Part shown: piece by piece, positions 34,343-43,317 of the stretch
How positions within the stretch are numbered: position 1 is the stretch's first letter
Layout of the letters: every line of letters begins with the position of its first letter
Assembly: GCA_017514235.1 (NCBI GenBank)
Contig: JAFWKK010000072.1
Location: 1-64,000 of the forward strand
Direction of reading: 5' to 3'
Source: Kiritimatiellia bacterium
GTDB taxonomy: Bacteria > Verrucomicrobiota > Kiritimatiellia > RFP12 > UBA1067
Length of the DNA: 64,000 nucleotides
Made by a program: the position numbers and the translations under genes
Notes under the pieces: generated by a model
The model's database searches: none
Seen by the model: only the letters and a program-made list of their open reading frames with translations
What the model was told of the DNA's origin: nothing

Positions 34343-34351
34343 ATTATATCA
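34343..34351 (-). promoter_or_regulatory. ssrA promoter (extended -10)
   Basis: TGATATAAT on the minus strand lies 17 bases before the mature tmRNA 5' end and overlaps the last codon of rsmD. A short 5' extension would be removed by RNase P. Confidence 0.5.
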
Positions 34352-34910
34352 TAATTTGCCCGACCCTGCGCCAGACGCAAAGACGCGTCCCGCCATAGAC
34401 GCGATTCCTGAGAAGTTCCCATCCGGGAACCTCATCCGCGCACTGCGCCACTGTCATCTCTGCGGCAAATATCCCGCCAGGAACAACGACCCCGCGCCCA
34501 GCAAGCGTAGCGAGGAAGGTTCCGTATCCCCGCTCCTCGCCAAGCACATACGGAGGATCCGCAAACGCCACGCCGAAACCGCCGCCGGAATAAGATGAAA
34601 CCCAACGGTATGCGTCAGCGGATACAGGCTCTGCCCTTTCCAACACGCCGAGCTTTTCCAGATTCCCCTTCAGGACTGTCAAGTTGCGCCTATCGCGTTC
34701 AACGAAGACCGCCCGCCTGGCGCCGCGAGACAGGGCCTCAATCCCTACCGCCCCGGAGCCGGCGAAAATGTCGAGAAATTCCGCACCGGCAATCTCCGGA
34801 GCAAGAATGTTGAAGAGTGCCGCGCGAACCCTGTCCTGAGTCGGACGGATTGCGCCAGATCCAGGAACAGCGAGGACCCGTCCGCAGAGCTCGCCGCCAG
34901 TAACCCTCAC
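34344..34910 (-). CDS. rsmD: 16S rRNA (guanine966-N2)-methyltransferase RsmD
   Basis: A GTG start at 34910 is used: it overlaps the queD stop as GTGA and gives the family N-terminus VRVTGGELCGRVLAVPGSGA. The 188-residue protein has the SAM-binding motif FLDIFAGSGAVGIEALSRGA (about 47-66), a following acidic strand (VFVERDRR) and the catalytic FADPPY (motif IV, NPPY-like) near residue 130. It methylates G966 of 16S rRNA during 30S assembly. Only the order of neighbours (queD upstream, ssrA downstream) is unusual. Confidence 0.92.
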   Translation of the reverse strand: MRVTGGELCGRVLAVPGSGAIRPTQDRVRAALFNILAPEIAGAEFLDIFAGSGAVGIEALSRGARRAVFVERDRRNLTVLKGNLEKLGVLERAEPVSADAYRWVSSYSGGGFGVAFADPPYVLGEERGYGTFLATLAGRGVVVPGGIFAAEMTVAQCADEVPGWELLRNRVYGGTRLCVWRRVGQIMI

Positions 34911-35320
34911 GAACGGTACTCCGCGCAGCTCTCGGCCGTCTCCCAAACCCTAACGGACACAAGCCCCGGCACGTGAGGCAAAAGCTCGCCATAGAAATGC
35001 CTGGCAAGGTTCTCCGCCGTAGAACGGAACGGCAACGGCACCACGCGCATTCCGTTCTTCTCCACGACCGCCGCGATCTCGCATTCCTCCGGCGATTCCG
35101 TGTTATAGATAAAGGCGTGGTCGAAGACGTCGCAGACGACTTCAACCGCGATGCGCTTAAGGTCCTTGAAGTCAATCACCATGTCGCCCGGGTCGTCGTC
35201 GGACCTGGACGCCGAAATGTCGACGCGGTACGTGTGACCATGCAGGTTCCTGCACATGCCAGCATGGTTGGTGAGGATATGCGCCGCATCGAACTTTACT
35301 GTCTTGGTAACGGTTGTCAT
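34907..35320 (-). CDS. queD: 6-carboxy-5,6,7,8-tetrahydropterin synthase (QueD/PTPS family)
   Basis: The ATG at 35320 is chosen since the -10 element lies at 35334-35339. The 137-residue protein has VKFDAAHIL (zinc His) and CRNLHGHTYR, the C-x3-H-x-H motif with catalytic Cys and two zinc His. DFKDLK and FDHAFIY follow, and EYRS contains a late Glu-binding segment. It makes the carboxy-tetrahydropterin precursor of queuosine from dihydroneopterin triphosphate. Family paralogues make 6-pyruvoyl-tetrahydropterin; bacterial context favours QueD. It is coupled to rsmD by GTGA. Confidence 0.88.
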   Translation of the reverse strand: MTTVTKTVKFDAAHILTNHAGMCRNLHGHTYRVDISASRSDDDPGDMVIDFKDLKRIAVEVVCDVFDHAFIYNTESPEECEIAAVVEKNGMRVVPLPFRSTAENLARHFYGELLPHVPGLVSVRVWETAESCAEYRS

Positions 35321-35333
35321 TGCTTTGACGCGT

Positions 35334-35344
35334 ATTATACCAAA
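35334..35344 (-). promoter_or_regulatory. queD promoter (extended -10)
   Basis: TTTGGTATAAT on the minus strand ends 13 bases before the ATG at 35320, leaving a leader of about seven bases without a ribosome binding site. Confidence 0.6.
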
Positions 35345-35396
35345 AGAAGCGCCCAGCCGCACGTTGCGGGACGAAGCTCGCGTCGGCAAAGCGGAA

Positions 35397-36836
35397 TCAG
35401 CGGATGTTGACGACCGTCGCACCGGGGAACGAGCCGAGTATGTCGTTGAACTTCGGATCGTTCAGGATGTCCGCCGCATCAGCTGGCGGCGGAATCGGTG
35501 GCTCCGGAGCAGCAGAGGCAGGCGCAGGCTTCGGAACTGCAGCGACCTTCGGAGCAGGAGCCGGTTCCGGAGATCGAGCAGAAGCAGGGGCTGAAAGTTC
35601 GGCAATGGAAACGGCAGGAGGCTCAGGGGAAACCTTGGGGACGGGAGTGGCAGGAGCCGGAGCAGGGGGTGCGGCGACCTTTCTGCCGGACTTCATGTCT
35701 CGCACGACACGCATCAGCTCCTCTATCGTCGCCGTGGCGGCGATGCGGGAAGCGCGGATAAGGGACATTTCGATCAGGGTCCTGGCGCTCAGCACGTAGC
35801 GGAGCTTGTCCTCCATCTCTACCAACTGGTCGCAGACGCGGAATACGCGGTTCGGGTCTACGCCCTTCGCCTGCTCGGACAACGCGCGAATCTGGTCGGG
35901 CGTCGCCGCGAGCGAGGGAGAGCTTGGGCCTAACGCCTGCAGGACGACAAGGTTGCGGAAGTGCTGCAGCAGCTCTCCGGACAGGCGGCGCATGTTCTTG
36001 CCGGCGGACTCGAACATCTCGATGGACTGGAGGATCGACGCAACGTCGCCGCGTAGGATTGCCCCGGCCAGGCCTTCGAGCGCCGAGCGGCTGACGAGAC
36101 CGAACACGCCGAGCGCATCCGCTTCAGTCACCTTGTCGCCGCGAAAGGCGACGAGCTGGTCCAGCGACGACAGCGCGTCGCGCATCCCGCCCTCCGCACC
36201 ACGCGCGATGGCGAGAAGCGCGTCTTCCTCGGCATCTATGCCTTCCTGTACGCAGACGTGCCGCAGGCGCGCCACGATGTCGTGCGTCTGTATGCGCCTG
36301 AGGTCGAAGCGCTGGCAGCGCGAGACAATCGTCGCCAGGACCTTGTCGCCCTCGGTCGTAGCGAACACGAACCTGACGTGCGGCGGCGGTTCCTCAAGCG
36401 TCTTCAGCATGGCGTTCCACGCCGCGTTGGAGAGCATGTGGCATTCGTCGACTATGAATATCTTGTAACGCGAGGACGTCGGCCTGAACTGCACCGACTC
36501 TATGATCGGCTTGACGTCCTCGACCTTGTTGTGCGAGGCGGCGTCCAGCTCCACCACGTCCAGCGAGCGGCCGGTTGCGATCTCCCGGCAGTTGGCGCAC
36601 TCACCGCACGGTTCGGAGCCGTTCGGCGACATGCAGTTGAGCGCCTTTGCGAAGATTCGCGAAAGAGTGGTCTTGCCGATGCCGCGCGGACCTACGAAAA
36701 GATAGGCGTTGGCGACACGTCCCGCCTCTATGGCGTGCCTCAGCGTCCGCACGACAGGCTCCTGCCCGACAACGTCCGCAAACGTCATCGGACGGTACTT
36801 CAGCGGCAAGGCGACGTGGCGGGACTGTGCGCTCAT
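35397..36836 (-). CDS. dnaX: DNA polymerase III subunit gamma/tau
   Basis: The 479-residue protein begins with KYRPMTFADVVGQEPVVRTL, then Walker A (GPRGIGKTT, about 48-56), a zinc module (NCMSPNGSEPCGECANCREI), VDECHML (Walker B) and FATTEGDKVLATIVSRCQRF (SRC sensor). Domain III follows to about 370. A Pro/Ala-rich segment (about 380-450) precedes a short helical end. It is the clamp-loader ATPase. The tail is shorter than E. coli tau and no obvious frameshift site for gamma is seen. The ATG overlaps the accA stop (ATGA). Confidence 0.95.
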   Translation of the reverse strand: MSAQSRHVALPLKYRPMTFADVVGQEPVVRTLRHAIEAGRVANAYLFVGPRGIGKTTLSRIFAKALNCMSPNGSEPCGECANCREIATGRSLDVVELDAASHNKVEDVKPIIESVQFRPTSSRYKIFIVDECHMLSNAAWNAMLKTLEEPPPHVRFVFATTEGDKVLATIVSRCQRFDLRRIQTHDIVARLRHVCVQEGIDAEEDALLAIARGAEGGMRDALSSLDQLVAFRGDKVTEADALGVFGLVSRSALEGLAGAILRGDVASILQSIEMFESAGKNMRRLSGELLQHFRNLVVLQALGPSSPSLAATPDQIRALSEQAKGVDPNRVFRVCDQLVEMEDKLRYVLSARTLIEMSLIRASRIAATATIEELMRVVRDMKSGRKVAAPPAPAPATPVPKVSPEPPAVSIAELSAPASARSPEPAPAPKVAAVPKPAPASAAPEPPIPPPADAADILNDPKFNDILGSFPGATVVNIR

Positions 36837-37633
36837 GGATAGAAGTTGCCCATTGCCCGGAACTTAGCGTAGCGGCGCTCCAGCAGCTCGTCCGACGGCA
36901 CCTCGGCAAGCTCCCTGAGGGACGCGAGCACGGCTTCCTTCACGGCTGCGGCCGTCGCCGCATGATCCTTCTGGGCGCCTCCAACCGGTTCGCGCACGAC
37001 CTCATCTATCGCACCGAGCTTCTTCAGGTCGGCGGCGGTGATCTTCAAGGCCTCCGCCGCCTCGGGCGCCTTCGCGCCGTCGCGCCAGAGGATTCCAGCG
37101 CAGCCTTCTGGCGAAATTACGGAATAGACGGCATTCTCAAGCATCAGCACGCGGTCGCCGACCGCAATCGCGAGTGCGCCGCCGGAACCGCCCTCGCCGG
37201 TGACCACTACCACGACGGGTGTGCGCAGTCGCGCAAAGAACTCCAGCGACTTCGCAATGGCCTCGGCCTGGCCGCGCTCCTCGGCTTCCCGCCCGGGATA
37301 GGCTCCGGGCGTGTCCACGAGCGTGACGACCGGCACGCGGAACTTCTCGGCGAGAGACGCAAGACGCATCGCCTTGCGGTATCCATCGGGGTTGGCCATG
37401 CCGAAGTTGGCCGCCATGTTCTCCTCGACGGTGGAGCCCTTGTTGTGCCCAAGGATCAGCACCTTCTCGCCCCCGATCCTGGCGAAGCCGCCGATCAGGG
37501 CTCGGTCGTCGCTGACAAGACGGTCGCCATGCAGTTCCTCGAAGTCATCGCACATCAGGCGCACAAAGTCGCCAAAGTGCGGACGGCCCGGGTCTCTAGC
37601 CAGCTTGACGCGTTCTATCGCAGTCTTTTTCAT
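36833..37633 (-). CDS. accA: Acetyl-CoA carboxylase carboxyltransferase subunit alpha
   Basis: The ATG at 37633 gives 266 residues; the longer frame has no ribosome site. Motifs of the crotonase-like alpha subunit are present: RPHFGDFVRLMCDDFEELHG, GHNKGSTVEENMAANFGMAN, TLVDTPGAYPG and GEGGSGGALAI (oxyanion and CoA sites), and VISPEGCAGILW. It lacks the first 50 or so residues of E. coli AccA, which form an N-terminal helix, as in several other phyla. With AccD (13 bases upstream) it transfers CO2 from carboxybiotin to acetyl-CoA for fatty-acid synthesis. Confidence 0.95.
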   Translation of the reverse strand: MKKTAIERVKLARDPGRPHFGDFVRLMCDDFEELHGDRLVSDDRALIGGFARIGGEKVLILGHNKGSTVEENMAANFGMANPDGYRKAMRLASLAEKFRVPVVTLVDTPGAYPGREAEERGQAEAIAKSLEFFARLRTPVVVVVTGEGGSGGALAIAVGDRVLMLENAVYSVISPEGCAGILWRDGAKAPEAAEALKITAADLKKLGAIDEVVREPVGGAQKDHAATAAAVKEAVLASLRELAEVPSDELLERRYAKFRAMGNFYP

Positions 37634-37646
37634 AAGCTTCAGCCCT

Positions 37647-38477
37647 TCAGAATCCGAAATACTCCAGCATCTTCGCGACAAAGCCCTTCAGCTCCCGTCT
37701 CTCCACGATGCGGTCCACGAACCCGTGCTTCTCGAGGTATTCCGCCGACTGGAAATCGGCAGGGAGCTTCTGGTGGATCGTGTTCTCTATCACGCGCCTC
37801 CCGGCGAAGCCGACGAGCGCCTTGGGCTCGGCGATGTTGATGTCGCCGAGCATGGCGTAGGAAGCCGACACGCCGCCCGTCGTCGGGTCGGTGAGGACGC
37901 TTATGTAGGGGAGCCCGGCCTCCTTCAGGCGAGCTATCGCCGCGGACGTCTTCGCCATCTGCATAAGGGAGAGTATTCCCTCGTGCATGCGCGCGCCGCC
38001 GGAGGCGGAGAACAGCACAAGCGGACGTTTCTCCTCGATTGCCTGCTCGCACGCCCTGGCTATGCGCTCGCCAGTGCCGGTGCCAAGGCTGCCGCCCATG
38101 AACGCGAAGTCCATTACGCCTAGCATCGCCCGATGCCCCGCGATCTCACACGTCCCCATCACGACCGACTCGGTCTCGCCGCTCTTCGCTATCGTCGCCT
38201 CGACCTTGTCGCGGTACGCGCCCGTGACATCATGAAACTCCAGGTGGTCGGAATAGGATATCTCCCTGAAGACCTCGACAAACGTGCCTGCATCGGCCAT
38301 CCTGGCGATGCGCTCGCGCGCAGAAAGACGCCCGTGGTAGTTGCACTTAGGGCATATCGAATCGTTCTTGCGCCAGGCCGATTTCTCGAAATGGCTTTTG
38401 CACTTGGGGCAGACAGCCCATACGTCCCTCTCGGACGGAATCTTAGGCTTCTCGGTCTTAGGCTCGTACCAGCTCAT
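37647..38477 (-). CDS. accD: Acetyl-CoA carboxylase carboxyltransferase subunit beta
   Basis: The 276-residue protein has the N-terminal zinc ribbon (CPKCKSHFEKSAWRKND, then CPKC, about residues 23-45) that contacts nucleic acid in E. coli. The crotonase-like core follows: MDFAFMGGSLGTGTGERIAR, FSASGGARMHEGILSLMQMA and DPTTGGVSASYAMLGD, and GFAGRRVIENTI. Length and motifs are normal. It is read with accA and dnaX as a housekeeping operon. Confidence 0.95.
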   Translation of the reverse strand: MSWYEPKTEKPKIPSERDVWAVCPKCKSHFEKSAWRKNDSICPKCNYHGRLSARERIARMADAGTFVEVFREISYSDHLEFHDVTGAYRDKVEATIAKSGETESVVMGTCEIAGHRAMLGVMDFAFMGGSLGTGTGERIARACEQAIEEKRPLVLFSASGGARMHEGILSLMQMAKTSAAIARLKEAGLPYISVLTDPTTGGVSASYAMLGDINIAEPKALVGFAGRRVIENTIHQKLPADFQSAEYLEKHGFVDRIVERRELKGFVAKMLEYFGF

Positions 38478-38514
38478 TAGGATCTCCTCCAGACCCTCCC
38501 GGCAAGGAGGGCCG

Positions 38515-39366
38515 CTACAGCAGGATGTTCAGCATCTCCGCGACGATCCTGCCGCTCGCAAGCAGGGATTCCTCGGAGACGTTATCCATCGTGTCCTTCT
38601 CTGTGTGCCAGAACGTATTGTCCGGGCCGTAGGAGAAGTCTATCAGGTCTATGGCCGGATAACCCTTCTCCAGGAACGGCACATGGTCGTCCTTTACAAT
38701 GTCGTCAACGGTCTTCACGAGATCCGGAAGCTTTGCCAGGCGTGCCGCATGGAGCGCAATCTTGGAGAGCGCGGGAGAGCCGTTTGACGGAACCGAAATC
38801 GCAAGGTCGCGGTCGCCGAGCATGTCAAGGCAGATTACAGCCTGCACCTTGCGCTCCTTCTCCGCAAGGAACGCCGCAGCACGGCGCGAACCCCAGAGGC
38901 CGTCGCCGGGGCCGTAGGCGGTGACGCACTCCTCGCCGTCCGTCCAGACAAGCATAAGGTTGCCTCGCTTCTCGGTCCAATCCACGAAAGCGTTGGCGAT
39001 GCCTACGAGCAGGCCCGAGGTGGACGCGCCGTCGTTGGCACCGGGACACTTGACGCCAGGCTTGGTGTCGTAATGCGAGACCAGAACCACCCACTTCGCG
39101 TCGTCGTCACCGGCGCGAAATTCCGCGTAGAGGTTGGTGAATTCCTTCTCGCCGAGCGGGGTCATGGCGTGGAACACGTCGCGTCTCACGTTCGCACCGA
39201 CCGCACTTGCGGCGTCCAGAATGTGATTCGCGGCGATCCGCCCGCGAATGGTGCCGGCGTCGCGCGGCGTGCAACGTTCGACAAGGCCGCGAGCCGTATC
39301 GCATGCAATCCGGGCTTCAGCCTGCGTAAAGGCGAGCCCTGCGGAAATGAGAAGGGCGCAAAACAT
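38515..39366 (-). CDS. Exported M28-family zinc peptidase / glutaminyl-cyclase-like
   Basis: The 283-residue protein starts with a signal peptide (MFCALLISAGLAFTQAEA). Metal ligands of the M28 fold are visible: SHYDTK (His), GANDGAS (Asp bridge), TDGEEC (Glu pair), CLDMLGD (Asp) and NTFWHTEKDT (His). Family members are aminopeptidases or glutaminyl cyclases in the periplasm. The short length and the DGEE followed by a long insertion (YGPGDGLWGSRRAA) are closer to the glutaminyl-cyclase branch. Its ATG overlaps the parB stop (ATGA), a curious pairing with a segregation gene. Confidence 0.82.
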   Translation of the reverse strand: MFCALLISAGLAFTQAEARIACDTARGLVERCTPRDAGTIRGRIAANHILDAASAVGANVRRDVFHAMTPLGEKEFTNLYAEFRAGDDDAKWVVLVSHYDTKPGVKCPGANDGASTSGLLVGIANAFVDWTEKRGNLMLVWTDGEECVTAYGPGDGLWGSRRAAAFLAEKERKVQAVICLDMLGDRDLAISVPSNGSPALSKIALHAARLAKLPDLVKTVDDIVKDDHVPFLEKGYPAIDLIDFSYGPDNTFWHTEKDTMDNVSEESLLASGRIVAEMLNILL

Positions 39367-40367
39367 CAGTCGACCGACACTCCGATCATCTTGATGATGC
39401 GGTCGAGGTCGTCGTTATCGAAGAAATCTATCTCCACGACGCCCTTCGTGTGCCGCCCGGTTGGATGCGTAGCGCCAGAAACTATGCGCACTGCGCAGCC
39501 GAGGTGGCGCTTCATCTTCTCGGCCAGGTTCTTAACGTAGGAATCGGGAAGGTCCGGCGTGCCGCGCGGCCTGGTCTCGGCCGGAGCGTGCAGACGCGCC
39601 ACCTTCCTCTCCAGGCTGCGGACAGTCAGCTGCTCGTTCACGCAGTCGCGCGCAAGGAGAATGCGCTCCTTCTCGTCGTCGACGGAAAGGAGAACCTTCG
39701 CGTGCCCCACCGAAAGCGCACCGCCGGCGACAAGATGCCTTACCTCGTCGGGCAGTTCAAGGAGACGCGTCGCGTTCGCAACGGTAGCCCGGCCCTTGCC
39801 CACCTTCTCGGCGACCTCGGCCTGCGTGAGGCCGAACCGGTCCTGGAGCGTCTTGTAGGAAACGGCCTCCTCTATCGGATTGAGATCTTCGCGCTGGAGG
39901 TTCTCCGTGGTGGTCATGACCGCAGCCGCCTGGTCGTCGGCTTCCACCACAGACACTCGAATCTTTCGCCACCCGGCAAGCTGCGCCGCGCGAAGGCGGC
40001 GCTCGCCGGCGATAAGCTCGTAGCGTCCTCTGGCGTTCCGGCGCACCGTAGGCAGCTGCACCAGCCCGCTCTGACGCAGCGACTCGGCAAGCTCCTGCAG
40101 CTCTTCGTCGCGGAAATCCCGGCGAGGCTGATAGGGACTGCGCTCGATCTCCAGGATCGGCAGTTCCATTACGACACCAGCTGTCGCAGCAGGCACGGGC
40201 GCCGGCGATGACACCGGCGCGGACGAGACCGCAGCGTTGCCAAGAAGGCCGTCTACGCCCTTGCCGAAGTCTATGCTGCGCCCGAGCCCCCGCTTCCGAC
40301 GGTCGGCGGCCACGGAAGCCTTCGCGACTCCCGTGGCCTTCTTGAGGTATGGACTGCCTTTCGCCAC
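39366..40367 (-). CDS. parB: Chromosome-partitioning protein ParB
   Basis: A GTG start at 40367 gives 333 residues. After a basic start (RRKRGLGRSIDFGKGVDGLL) comes the N-domain with SPYQPRRDF and LIAGERRLRAA (CTP-binding GERR and Arg box). The HTH reads FGLTQAEVAEKVGKGRATVA, followed by SVGHAKVLLSVDD and a C-terminal dimer domain. It binds parS sites and slides as a CTP-clamp, with ParA. ParA is not inside the window, and I saw no TGTTTCACGTGAAACA-like parS site. Confidence 0.93.
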   Translation of the reverse strand: MAKGSPYLKKATGVAKASVAADRRKRGLGRSIDFGKGVDGLLGNAAVSSAPVSSPAPVPAATAGVVMELPILEIERSPYQPRRDFRDEELQELAESLRQSGLVQLPTVRRNARGRYELIAGERRLRAAQLAGWRKIRVSVVEADDQAAAVMTTTENLQREDLNPIEEAVSYKTLQDRFGLTQAEVAEKVGKGRATVANATRLLELPDEVRHLVAGGALSVGHAKVLLSVDDEKERILLARDCVNEQLTVRSLERKVARLHAPAETRPRGTPDLPDSYVKNLAEKMKRHLGCAVRIVSGATHPTGRHTKGVVEIDFFDNDDLDRIIKMIGVSVD

Positions 40368-40376
40368 CGCGACAGA

Positions 40377-41096
40377 TCAGAAGTAGCCGTTGATTATCGG
40401 CAGGACCTTGATGCAGTTGTCCATTATAAGGTTCACGAGACCGATCTGAAAGCCCCAGGGGCATTCGCGAGCGTAGTTCACGAGACCGATCTGGCAGCCG
40501 TGGAGCTCGTCGGTAAAGTTGAAGATCGCGCCCAGCTGGAGACCGTACGCCTTCTTCGCGTAGTTGCCGCCGATCGCAATCGCCGCACCGTAGCTCTGCT
40601 CGATCATGATGTTGCAGATGCCAGCGACCTGGCAGCCCCACATGTAGTCGCCGTAGTTGCCGAGGAACTCGGAATCCCACCCCCAGAACTCGCCGGGACG
40701 ATAGCCGAAGAGACCTGCTTCGAGTCCGCAGCTCTTGCCGTAGGCGAAGTTGCCGCCGAGCGTGGCGCGAACACCGTACACGTCTGCCGACGCCCAGTTG
40801 CAGAGGGCCGAGACCTGAACGCCGCCCATGGTGTTGCGCGTCGCCATCGCGATGCCGCCGATGCCGAGGCCGTACATCTTCGGAGCGTCAGTGTAGAGAA
40901 TGTTGAAATCCAGGCCGAACACATCCCACATCGCACGCCCCCAAGGGAACTGCACCGGCGAGGCTATGCCCAGCGCAATCGGCGTCCAGCCGATGGCTTC
41001 GTATTCGGTCTCGGCCTCCTCCACTTCAGCCGCGAACGCAGGCGAAACCGCAGCAAGCGCAAGCGCCGCCGCACCGATCTTCAGCATTTTCTTCAT
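40377..41096 (-). CDS. Exported surface-repeat protein (LA_2272-like)
   Basis: A signal peptide (LKIGAAALALAAVSPAFAA) opens the 239-residue protein. The rest is made of short repeats of about 17-25 residues, such as GLGIGGIAMATRNTMGGVQV, GAAIAIGGN, GLQLGAIFNF, GCQIGLVNYA and GFQIGLVN. This G-x-Q-I-G-L-x-N pattern is that of the LA_2272 family, which probably folds as a beta structure at the cell surface or outer membrane. No enzymatic role is known. It has its own promoter and an AAGGAG. Confidence 0.75.
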   Translation of the reverse strand: MKKMLKIGAAALALAAVSPAFAAEVEEAETEYEAIGWTPIALGIASPVQFPWGRAMWDVFGLDFNILYTDAPKMYGLGIGGIAMATRNTMGGVQVSALCNWASADVYGVRATLGGNFAYGKSCGLEAGLFGYRPGEFWGWDSEFLGNYGDYMWGCQVAGICNIMIEQSYGAAIAIGGNYAKKAYGLQLGAIFNFTDELHGCQIGLVNYARECPWGFQIGLVNLIMDNCIKVLPIINGYF

Positions 41097-41146
41097 TTTT
41101 TCTTACTCCTTGTGTTGTAGAAAGGGTTGTTGAAGCAAACAAGCAT

Positions 41147-41175
41147 ATTCTACACTTTCGGCGTTGCCGCGTCAA
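41147..41175 (-). promoter_or_regulatory. Promoter of the surface-repeat protein
   Basis: On the minus strand TTGACG (41170-41175) and TAGAAT (41147-41152) are 17 bases apart; the element overlaps the end of the histidine kinase gene. Confidence 0.65.
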
Positions 41176-42424
41176 GGGTGCCGGAAAACTGCGGAGCGGC
41201 GCGGAGGGCAAGCGTGAAGACACATCCCCTCGGCTCGTTCCTGCGGACAGTCAGATCGCCGCCCATCGCCCGCGCGAATTCCCGCGCCGTGCACAGGCCG
41301 ATGCCGAAACCGCCCTTCCCGGACTCGCGCGCCGTCCTCGCCCGGTAATACCTGTCGAAAGCCCGCCGCATCTGGCTTCGAGTCAGGCCAGGCCCCTCGT
41401 CCGCAAACTCGGCGAACACGAACTCCCCCTTCCGAGACAGCTTGACGAAAACAGGCCCGAACGGCGCGGCGTACTTGAGATCGTTGCCGAACAGGTTCCA
41501 CAGTATCTGTACCGTCATCGTCTCGTCCGCAAGCGCCGGCGGCAGATCGCCGTCAGCCTCGACAGGCACGTCGCGTCCGTCGAACAGGTCGCGGTAGTCC
41601 TCGCGGAAGACCGCATACGCCTCTTCGCATGCCTTCGCCAGGTCAAGCCGCACGAGCGCTGGCGGCGGTCGCCGCCCCCCTAGCCGGAGGAAGTCCTTGA
41701 TGTTCGCGACCAGGCGGATCATGCGCTCGCAAAGGCACCGCGCGTCCGCATCGTCACGACCGATGGCGTAGCGCATTCCGACGAGCGGCGTCGTCAGGTC
41801 GTGCGCGGTCGCCGCCAGGAAGTCGTCGCGCTCCTTCACGTAGTTCAGGAAGAACCTCACCCCCAGCACGGTAATGCCGACAAGTACGAAAAGCATGAAG
41901 CCGCCGCCGCCATAGAACAGCATCCGGTAGTCCCGCGCCTCGATGTCTGTGAGCTTGACCAGCACCATGTCGTCGTCGTGCCCGGCGGCAGTGTCACGCA
42001 CCCATACGGCAATTCCCCCTGCACGGGCCCGGAAGCCTCGCTTCTCGCGAGTGCGCGCGTATTTCGCCGCCGGGCGCCACGCCGCCCACGTCTTTTCCGA
42101 CGGCAACTCCTTGGAAAAAGCCGTGTCGCAGTCGCGTCCGCGCACGATCCCGACACCGCGCTTCCAGACGATATCTGGTTCAATTTCGCCCGCCAGCAGC
42201 CCGTCAGCAACGGCATTTGCCGCGTTCGCAACGCGGGCAGGCTCGTCCTTGACCAGCTTCGGCAGGTAGACCGCGTAGAACCAGGCGGACATCGCCAGCA
42301 CCGCGACAGTGGGAATGCTTAGCGCGACCGCGCAGCACAAGGCCCTGAACCTGCCGTCCGGGTTCACAGGCCCATCAGCCCCTTCGCCCGCGCGAATTCG
42401 GCCGAGAGGTCTATCTTGCGACAT
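41150..42424 (-). CDS. Membrane histidine kinase, orphan
   Basis: Two membrane helices (about 30-52 and 170-192) flank a short periplasmic sensor with no recognisable fold. The DHp helix carries AHDLTTPLVGMRYAIGRDD (phosphorylated His). The ATPase domain has NLFGNDLKYA (N box), DEGPGL (G1), FDRYYRA (F box) and GGFGIGLCTAREFA (G2). There is no HAMP domain between the second helix and the DHp. No response regulator lies nearby. Its start overlaps the ELM1-like gene by 61 bases, so the two are coupled, perhaps linking envelope synthesis to a signal. Confidence 0.88.
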   Translation of the reverse strand: MSQDRPLGRIRAGEGADGPVNPDGRFRALCCAVALSIPTVAVLAMSAWFYAVYLPKLVKDEPARVANAANAVADGLLAGEIEPDIVWKRGVGIVRGRDCDTAFSKELPSEKTWAAWRPAAKYARTREKRGFRARAGGIAVWVRDTAAGHDDDMVLVKLTDIEARDYRMLFYGGGGFMLFVLVGITVLGVRFFLNYVKERDDFLAATAHDLTTPLVGMRYAIGRDDADARCLCERMIRLVANIKDFLRLGGRRPPPALVRLDLAKACEEAYAVFREDYRDLFDGRDVPVEADGDLPPALADETMTVQILWNLFGNDLKYAAPFGPVFVKLSRKGEFVFAEFADEGPGLTRSQMRRAFDRYYRARTARESGKGGFGIGLCTAREFARAMGGDLTVRRNEPRGCVFTLALRAAPQFSGTLDAATPKV

Positions 42425-43317
42425 CCGTCCACGTAACCGCCGCTGCGCAGGCTCTCAACAAAGCGACGGAACTTGTGCGGACCGGGATTCAGGTTGTCCA
42501 GCGCAACGACTTCGGCCGTTCCGAACGTGCAGGCCTCCGAGAGCATTCCTGTCGATTCAGCAGTCACGTACAGCCGCTTCGCGAGCTGCACGAAAGCGGG
42601 AATCGGGTTGAAGCGGTCTCTCGAATAGATCAGCTTATAGGTCCACGGATACGAATCGACGAGCGATTCCACGTCAGGCGGCGTGCGGCGCGAAGTCGTC
42701 ACGCAAAGCTGTGCGCCGGGACTAGCCGCGAATATCTCGTCCAACCGCGACTTCATCCATCCGACCGTCATCGTCGCGCACTTGTTCGGGCCGCCGACGA
42801 TAACGCCTACGAGTCTGTCCGTCGGTCCCGAATAGCGCTCCCTGAACGCGGCGACTCCCTTTTCGTAGAAAGCCGCGTCGTTGACGACAAGGTTCGCGGG
42901 AATCTCGACGACGTTCGGCATCTTCGCAGGGCCGTCGAACGAAGGCGCAAGAATGCAGTCGAACGTCGAAAGACGGTAGCCGCGAGGATAGAGCACGACG
43001 CCGCATTTCGCGTTCCCGATCCGCCGCGCGAGCGCCTTCGCCGCGTAGAACGTGCCGGAACCCGTGCCAACGACGGCGCGACATGAGGGCATCATGTCCT
43101 TAAGTTCCCCTGGCCATGACAGAAGCCCCGGAGCTACGATGCCCAATCGGTCGAGAAGATAGCTGGCCGCCTTTGCCAGCTTGCTCCTGAACCGGACCTC
43201 GACGACGTCGAAGTCAAGCCCCAGTGCGCGAGCGAAAGCCCTGGACTGGTTCTCGTGGCCTGCCTTCCCGTCGGTGAGGATCAGCGCCCTCCGCCCTGCG
43301 AACTGTCTTCCCTGCAT
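42364..43317 (-). CDS. ELM1/GtrOC1-family protein
   Basis: The 317-residue protein has the family pattern: ALILTDGKAGHENQSRAFAR near the start, VVGTGSGTFYAAKALARR, VLYPRGYRLSTFDCILAP, GVIVGGPNKCATMT and VTAESTGMLSEACTFGTAE. Bacterial members are described as putative glycosyltransferase-like proteins and resemble plant ELM1. The fold is a GT-B type without a proven reaction. It starts one base after the stop of the NrnA-like gene. A role in lipopolysaccharide core or surface-sugar synthesis is plausible. Confidence 0.8.
   Translation of the reverse strand: MQGRQFAGRRALILTDGKAGHENQSRAFARALGLDFDVVEVRFRSKLAKAASYLLDRLGIVAPGLLSWPGELKDMMPSCRAVVGTGSGTFYAAKALARRIGNAKCGVVLYPRGYRLSTFDCILAPSFDGPAKMPNVVEIPANLVVNDAAFYEKGVAAFRERYSGPTDRLVGVIVGGPNKCATMTVGWMKSRLDEIFAASPGAQLCVTTSRRTPPDVESLVDSYPWTYKLIYSRDRFNPIPAFVQLAKRLYVTAESTGMLSEACTFGTAEVVALDNLNPGPHKFRRFVESLRSGGYVDGCRKIDLSAEFARAKGLMGL

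Noticed and set aside
39366-40367. parS site near parB
   Set aside because: I looked for TGTTTCACGTGAAACA-like 16-mers around parB and found none.
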